This document shows, piece after piece, positions 62,846 to 64,000 of a DNA stretch of 64,000 nucleotides. Position 1 is the stretch's first letter. Each line of letters starts with the position of its first letter. The stretch is from Micromonospora aurantiaca ATCC 27029 (GTDB lineage: Bacteria > Actinomycetota > Actinomycetes > Mycobacteriales > Micromonosporaceae). The stretch is from positions 5,537,501-5,601,500 of the forward strand of contig NC_014391.1 in the NCBI RefSeq assembly GCF_000145235.1. The letters run 5' to 3'. Below the pieces are notes generated by a model. The model saw only the letters and a list, made by a program, of their open reading frames with translations, was not told the origin of the DNA and searched no databases. The position numbers and the translations under genes are program-made.

Positions 62846-64000
62846 TCAGCCGGTGACCCGGCCGGCGTGGATGGCGCGGACCGCGTCGATGGTGTCCGCC
62901 TCGGCGGCGGTCTTGTCGTCGCGGTAGCGCAGCACGCGGGCGAAGCGCAACGCCATGCCGCCCGGGTACCGGCTGCTCGTCTGCACCCCGTCGAACGCGA
63001 TCTCGACCACCTGCTCCGGCCGGACCCGCACCACCCAGTCGCCCTTCTCCACGGCGAGCGACAGGAACCGTTCGGTCTGCCAGCGCAGGAGCTCGTCGGT
63101 GAGCCCCTTGAACGTCTTGCCGAGCATGACGAACTCGCCGGTGCGCGGATCGCGGGCGCCGAGGTGCAGGTTGGACAGCCAGCCCTCCCGCCGGCCGCTG
63201 CCCCACTCGACCGCGAGGACCACCAGGTCGAGCGTGTGCCGCGGCTTGACCTTGACCCAGGCCGAGCCGCGCCGGCCGGCGTCGTAGGGCGCGGCCGGGT
63301 CCTTGACCACCACGCCCTCCTGACCGGCGTCGACAGCCGCGGCGAACGCCGTGGCCGCCTGCTCCACGTCGTCCACCTCGATTCGGTCGACGAGCAGCGA
63401 GGCGTCGACCGCGCCGGCCAGGGCCGCCCACCGCTCCCGTCCGGGCGCGTCGATCAGGTCGGTGCCGTCGAGGTGCAGCAGGTCGAAGAAGTACGGCGTG
63501 AGCACCGGTTCGCCGGTGCGCTCGGCGGCGGCCAGCACGGCGGGCGCGACCGGTGCCTGCCCGGTGGTGCTGGGCGTGGTGCGCCGGGCTGCCCGGCTGG
63601 ACGTCTCCTGGAACGGCAGCGGCCGGCCGGCGGCGTCCAGCCCGATCGCCTCGCCGTCGAGCACCAGCTCGCGGGCGGGCAGCGCGCGGACGGCGGCCAC
63701 CACCTGGGGCAGCCGGCCGGTGATCTCGTCCAGGCTGCGGGTGAAGACCGCGATGTCCGGGCCGGAGCGGTGCACCTGGATGCGGATGCCGTCGAGCTTC
63801 ACGTCGACCATCGCCGGCACGCCGGTGGCGGTGAGCGCCTCGTCGACCGAGGGCGCGCTCTGCGCCAGCATCGGCGCGAGCGGCCGGCCCACCTGGAGCC
63901 CGAACCCGGCCAGCGCGGCGGCGCCGCCGGTGAGCGCCGCGACCGCCACCGCCCGCAGGTCACCGGCGAGCAGCAGGGCCCGCCGGACGGCCGTGACCGG
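62846..64000 (-). CDS. ATP-dependent DNA ligase, N-terminus cut by window edge
   Basis: The last 384 residues of an ATP-dependent ligase of the LigB type of actinobacteria; the frame continues past the right edge ([11 protein letters not shown] is still in frame). Nucleotidyltransferase motifs: I, the adenylated Lys in [35 protein letters not shown]. An OB domain follows. The enzyme seals nicks during repair; the NAD-dependent LigA would be the main replication ligase. Confidence 0.92.
   Translation of the reverse strand, partial: PVTAVRRALLLAGDLRAVAVAALTGGAAALAGFGLQVGRPLAPMLAQSAPSVDEALTATGVPAMVDVKLDGIRIQVHRSGPDIAVFTRSLDEITGRLPQVVAAVRALPARELVLDGEAIGLDAAGRPLPFQETSSRAARRTTPSTTGQAPVAPAVLAAAERTGEPVLTPYFFDLLHLDGTDLIDAPGRERWAALAGAVDASLLVDRIEVDDVEQAATAFAAAVDAGQEGVVVKDPAAPYDAGRRGSAWVKVKPRHTLDLVVLAVEWGSGRREGWLSNLHLGARDPRTGEFVMLGKTFKGLTDELLRWQTERFLSLAVEKGDWVVRVRPEQVVEIAFDGVQTSSRYPGGMALRFARVLRYRDDKTAAEADTIDAVRAIHAGRVTG

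Overview
The window is about 64 kb of very GC-rich DNA with dense, strand-switching genes, frequent GTG (and two TTG) starts, and 4-base ATGA/GTGA stop-start overlaps. These traits, a full mycothiol-actinobacterial gene set (Rv2466c-like DsbA protein, glbO, ctaJ, Eis-like acetyltransferase, ClpP1/ClpP2 pair) and the dispersed repeats point to a filamentous actinomycete. A Micromonospora-like member of the Micromonosporaceae is the best guess, but this is inferred from content and codon use, not from a database match.

Layout. 0-6 kb: a cut-off EamA transporter with its divergent XRE-cupin regulator, then the proteostasis block clpX, clpP2, clpP1, tig and two tRNA genes (Pro-UGG, Gly-UCC). 6-19 kb: macrodomain protein, nucleoside deaminase, a broken questin-oxidase-like gene, MOSC protein, a large DnaK-like/beta-propeller fusion, a secreted M14 carboxypeptidase, a propionyl-CoA synthetase, a lipoprotein and an Eis-type acetyltransferase. 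19-26 kb: rpiB, a DUF1015 protein, the Rv2466c-like DsbA protein, pepN, a DUF5130 protein and ctaJ. Together with the HNH protein, glbO, thioesterase and ABC-F genes at 41-49 kb, these recall the Rv2457c-Rv2477c neighbourhood of Mycobacterium tuberculosis.

26-40 kb: an accessory block interrupts that neighbourhood. It holds an amidase, a secreted cutinase/polyester hydrolase of the Thermobifida type, and an 11-gene leftward operon (28675-39350). The operon encodes tryptophan 2,3-dioxygenase, kynureninase, kynurenine 3-monooxygenase and the whole aminomuconate meta-cleavage route to pyruvate and acetyl-CoA, with a divergent Lrp/AsnC regulator. Only kynurenine formamidase is missing.

40-64 kb: a secreted anchored protein with a class F-like sortase, HNH protein, MscS channel, MFS transporter, truncated hemoglobin, a YbjN protein, thioesterase, EttA, the trehalose genes otsA and an otsB-GH15 fusion, a cysG-cobT-cobC corrinoid operon, a class A penicillin-binding protein, a CobB-like protein that has lost its catalytic residues, SURF1, a proline-rich membrane protein and a cut-off ATP-dependent DNA ligase.

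The most unusual features are repeat elements. A 52-bp two-unit GGGCCC-containing repeat occurs three times: two inverted copies flank a small gene at 21.2-21.5 kb, and one lies in frame inside cysG, where it supplies an interdomain peptide and a rare TTA codon. A 60-bp-period tandem repeat sits inside the tryptophan operon. Three long hairpins whose arms end in GATC (18.6, 53.3 and 59.1 kb) sit beside gene ends. Other leads are the Hsp70-propeller fusion, the degenerate CobB and the polyester hydrolase.
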